Assembly (NCBI GenBank): GCA_965284565.1 | Contig: OZ260100.1 | Span: 3,162,001 to 3,226,000, forward strand | From: BRH-c54 sp965284565 | GTDB lineage: Bacteria; Bacteroidota; Bacteroidia; Flavobacteriales_E; Vicingaceae | Direction of reading: 5' to 3' | DNA length: 64,000 nt | Shown: one piece after another, positions 61,262 to 64,000 of the stretch | Layout: each line of letters begins with the position of its first letter | Position numbering within the stretch: the first letter of the stretch is position 1 | The notes under the pieces: generated by a model | Seen by the model: the letters and a program-made list of their open reading frames with translations, nothing else | Database searches by the model: none | Told to the model about the DNA's origin: nothing | Translations under genes and position numbers: made by a program

Positions 61262-62572
61262 ATGTTTTTAGCAATCAGCACAGCAACAATTGTAGTTGCA
61301 ATTATAGTTTTCACAATTGTAACATTATTGTTAGTATTATTACTACTTTGGGCTAAGTCAAAATTGACAAGTTCAGGGCCAGTAAAAATTACAATAAACC
61401 ATGATAAAGTTTTAGAAGTAGAAGCAGGAAGTACGCTGTTAAATACGTTGAGTAATCAAGGAATTTTCTTGCCCTCTGCTTGTGGTGGTGGTGGAACTTG
61501 CATTCAGTGTAAGTGTGAGGTTAAAAGTGGTGGTGGAAGTATTTTGCCTACAGAAGAACCTCATTTTTCTAGAAAGGAAATTGCACAAGGTATGAGATTA
61601 GGTTGCCAGGTGAAGGTAAAAGAAGACATGGAGATTGAAATTGAAGAGGAAATTCTAGGGATTAAAGAATGGGAAGCAACGGTTGTTTCTAATTACAATG
61701 TAGCTACTTTTATTAAAGAGTTTATTGTAGAAATCCCTGAAGATATGGACTACAAGGCTGGTGGGTATATTCAAATTAAAATTCCACCATGTACCATCAA
61801 GTATGAAGAAATGGATGTTACTGCTCACCCACAAGATCATCCTGGAGAGCCAGATAAATTTAAGCCAGATTGGGATAAATTTAAACTATGGCCTTTAGTT
61901 ATGAAAAATGATGAAGAAGTAATTAGAGCATATTCAATGGCTTCTTACCCTGCTGAAGGAAGAAAGATTATGCTGAATGTACGTATTGCAACACCTCCTT
62001 TCGATAGAGATAAAGGCGACTGGATGGATGTAAATCCAGGTGTTGCGTCATCTTATATTTTCAACCAAAAACAAGGAGATAAAGTAGTTATTTCAGGTCC
62101 TTATGGTGAATTCTTTATTAACCATTCTGATGCTGAAATGTTATATATTGGTGGTGGTGCAGGAATGGCTCCAATGCGTTCTCACTTATACGAATTATTC
62201 AAAACTATAAAAACCAACAGAAAAGTTACTTATTGGTATGGAGGTAGATCTAAAGCAGAATTGTTTTATATTCACTACTTTAGAGATTTGGAAAGAGATT
62301 TTCCTAACTTTAAGTTTTACTTAGCACTTTCTGAACCACTAGAGTCTGATAACTGGAAGGTTAAAAAAGATATTCATGATGAAGAAGGAGATGGTTTTGT
62401 AGGTTTTATTCACCAAGTGGTAATAGACCAATATTTAACAAAACATGAAGCTCCAGAAGATATTGAATTCTACTTCTGTGGACCTCCTTTAATGAATAAT
62501 GCTGTTACAAAAATGTGTGACGACTGGGGAGTACCACCTGAGAATGTTAGATTTGATGATTTTGGAGGGTAA
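61262..62572 (+). CDS. nqrF: Na+-translocating NADH:quinone reductase subunit F
   Basis: The 436-residue subunit has an N-terminal membrane helix and a [2Fe-2S] ferredoxin domain (LPSACGGGGTCIQCKCEVKS, then GMRLGCQVKV). The FAD/NAD-binding part has RAYSMASYPAEG, GPYGEFFINHSDAEMLYIGG and the end FYFCGPPLMNNAV. It takes electrons from NADH and passes them into the complex. It is the last gene of the operon, and about 150 bases of AT-rich sequence without clear structure follow. Confidence 0.96.
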   Translation: MFLAISTATIVVAIIVFTIVTLLLVLLLLWAKSKLTSSGPVKITINHDKVLEVEAGSTLLNTLSNQGIFLPSACGGGGTCIQCKCEVKSGGGSILPTEEPHFSRKEIAQGMRLGCQVKVKEDMEIEIEEEILGIKEWEATVVSNYNVATFIKEFIVEIPEDMDYKAGGYIQIKIPPCTIKYEEMDVTAHPQDHPGEPDKFKPDWDKFKLWPLVMKNDEEVIRAYSMASYPAEGRKIMLNVRIATPPFDRDKGDWMDVNPGVASSYIFNQKQGDKVVISGPYGEFFINHSDAEMLYIGGGAGMAPMRSHLYELFKTIKTNRKVTYWYGGRSKAELFYIHYFRDLERDFPNFKFYLALSEPLESDNWKVKKDIHDEEGDGFVGFIHQVVIDQYLTKHEAPEDIEFYFCGPPLMNNAVTKMCDDWGVPPENVRFDDFGG

Positions 62573-62726
62573 TATTTCTCTCATTTAGATAAATATTAGC
62601 GTTCAAATATTTATTTATCAATTAACTAAGTATATATACTACTAATTAAAAACCTAAAATACCAAAACATGCTTACTAAATAAATATAATGATTAGCTTA
62701 TTTTGTACTTATAAACTAAAAACAAA

Positions 62727-64000
62727 ATGAAGTACCTAACAAAAATTATTATTACCAATATTGTTTTAGTGCTTATCTTAGTATCTATAGCAATAATGAC
62801 CATGATGCTCTTAAAATTAAGAAGCACGGAAACTATTTTAGCCCATTCGCTTACTCAAAAGTTTATGGTTTCATCAGAACATAAACTAAACGATTTTTTT
62901 GAAACTGTAGGAAGGGCAATACTTGTTGAAAAAGAAAGAAAGCAACAAACATCTTACTTAACCATGTCAGAAGAACAGGTGGTAGATTATTTTATGCCTG
63001 TACTAAAAAACTACCCACAAATTTCATCTATAGGAATAGCCAATGAAAAATCTTATGAAATAGATTTATTTTGTGATGAAACATCAGTCTTTACCCGAAA
63101 AATTGATTTAAACATAAGTAATAATGTTGCTCAATTTAATCAATGGAAAAAAGAAGGAGATTCTTTATATACAGTTAAGTCTTGGGAAAACCCATTAATA
63201 AAATCACCTACTGAAAGAGATTGGCATACCAACGCTATGAAAAAGCTTTATGATAATGAAGTTACCTGGACTACTCCGTATTTATTTAATACCAATAATG
63301 AACTTGGACTAACAGCATCAATAGGTTGGGAAAATGATAATAATGAAATAACAATTCTTGCATTTGACATTACTTTATCTGACCTTACAAGTTTTACAAA
63401 AGATATAAAAACAACTCCTAATTCAATGACTTTTATTGTGTCAGATAATTTAAGTTACTTAGCACTTCCTGAAAATAAAACCATAAAAAACTCAAAAGAA
63501 GCGTTGTTAAAATCAGTTCACCAGGTGAATATTCCAGCTGTTGCTCATGCCTTTAATCAATGGGAAGAAAGTAAAGCATTACTAACACAAACTTTTAAAT
63601 TTAAAAGCAATAATAAAACTTGGTGGGCAAGTATAAAACCGTTTCATTTAAATGAAAGTAATATCATGTATGTTGGAACTGTAATACCACAGCAAGATTT
63701 AATTAAAATTTCTAATGATACAAGATATTATATTATAGGAGGATTTATTATTTTAGTTATCCTTTTACTTTTTGTTCTTTATTATACTTTTCAGAATAAA
63801 AAAATTAATTTATTACTAAAAAGAAAACATAGGGAAATTTCTAAAATAAACAAAGATATAGAAGGAAAAAGTAAAGAAATTAAAGATAGTATTCAGTATG
63901 CAAAAAGAATACAATCGGCTATTTTAACCTCAAAAGAAGAAATTACTCAAAATTTAACCAACAGTTTATTAGTGTATTTACCTAAAGATATTGTTGCTGG
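62727..64000 (+). CDS. Membrane sensor leading into a SpoIIE/PP2C-type phosphatase (3' end outside window)
   Basis: The frame is open from this ATG to the window edge (424 codons). It has an N-terminal membrane helix (IIITNIVLVLILVSIAIM), an extracytoplasmic sensor region of about 300 residues, a second helix (YYIIGGFIILVILLLFVLYY) and then a coiled stretch, EISKINKDIEGKSKEIKDSI. This continues QYAKRIQSAILTSKEE and YLPKDIVAG, the usual opening of Bacteroidota SpoIIE phosphatases that act on anti-sigma antagonists. The phosphatase domain itself is cut off. The ligand of the sensor is unknown. Confidence 0.8.
   Translation, partial: MKYLTKIIITNIVLVLILVSIAIMTMMLLKLRSTETILAHSLTQKFMVSSEHKLNDFFETVGRAILVEKERKQQTSYLTMSEEQVVDYFMPVLKNYPQISSIGIANEKSYEIDLFCDETSVFTRKIDLNISNNVAQFNQWKKEGDSLYTVKSWENPLIKSPTERDWHTNAMKKLYDNEVTWTTPYLFNTNNELGLTASIGWENDNNEITILAFDITLSDLTSFTKDIKTTPNSMTFIVSDNLSYLALPENKTIKNSKEALLKSVHQVNIPAVAHAFNQWEESKALLTQTFKFKSNNKTWWASIKPFHLNESNIMYVGTVIPQQDLIKISNDTRYYIIGGFIILVILLLFVLYYTFQNKKINLLLKRKHREISKINKDIEGKSKEIKDSIQYAKRIQSAILTSKEEITQNLTNSLLVYLPKDIVA

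Noticed and set aside
1..64000. tRNA, rRNA or CRISPR arrays
   Set aside because: No T-loop-like GTTCGAATC with matching stems, no rRNA-like stretch and no evenly spaced direct repeats with unique spacers were found by eye.

Overview
The window looks like chromosome from a marine or freshwater Bacteroidota, most likely Flavobacteriales. It is AT-rich. It has several proteins with type IX secretion (T9SS) C-terminal sorting domains and a T9SS plug-type protein. It has futalosine-pathway menaquinone synthesis, a sodium-pumping NADH:quinone oxidoreductase (Nqr), and -7 promoter elements of the Bacteroidota form TAnnTTTG. No rRNA, tRNA, CRISPR array or phage was seen.

Layout. 1-2.6 kb: end of a secreted T9SS protein, a barrel-like protein, LolD, and a small membrane gene bracketed by inverted repeats. 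2.8-8.3 kb: alpha/beta hydrolase, DUF2235 hydrolase, TerC, and a secreted subtilase. 8.3-13.4 kb: a probable copper-linked envelope locus with a CNGKC small protein, a barrel-like protein, two MbnP-family lipoproteins, a mono-heme lipoprotein and a di-heme MbnH/MauG-type enzyme. 13.4-19.6 kb: a T9SS cargo protein, a glycosyltransferase, and a sugar transferase/oxidoreductase operon for surface polysaccharide. 19.8-27.6 kb: housekeeping genes (Pcm, futalosine hydrolase, saccharopine dehydrogenase-like, aspartate kinase, fructose-bisphosphatase, acyltransferase). 27.6-32.4 kb: three outer-envelope proteins combining barrels, thrombospondin type 3 repeats and SPOR-like repeats. 32.6-38.3 kb: LOG-family protein, a FecCD-type metal importer, an alpha-oxoamine synthase, a Crp-like regulator and DinB.

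38.3-44 kb is an accessory island. It has several intergenic hairpin elements ending in the same GTTGGCGGTA-like core, and a tightly overlapping DHFR-like/DoxX/ArsR/SRPBCC-VOC/DoxX operon. 44-50 kb: a deoxyhypusine-synthase-like gene beside arginine decarboxylase (polyamines), RidA and UvrA. 50-53.4 kb is a second accessory stretch: a REP-associated tyrosine transposase with its REP hairpins, an internally deleted copy of that element, a membrane-protein/XRE-regulator pair between the two copies, and a solitary class III nucleotidyl cyclase. 53.5-56.4 kb: assimilatory sulfate reductase, a TauE-type permease, and the T9SS plug-type protein. 56.6-62.6 kb: complete nqrABCDEF behind a clear promoter. 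The window ends inside a membrane sensor that probably leads into a SpoIIE-type phosphatase.

The best candidates for undescribed biology are the repeat-bounded gene cassettes, the two-operator XRE module next to the RAYT element, the SPOR/TSP3 envelope trio, and the MbnP/MbnH locus with its extra partners. All functional statements come from reading the sequence and from knowledge of the families; no searches were run.
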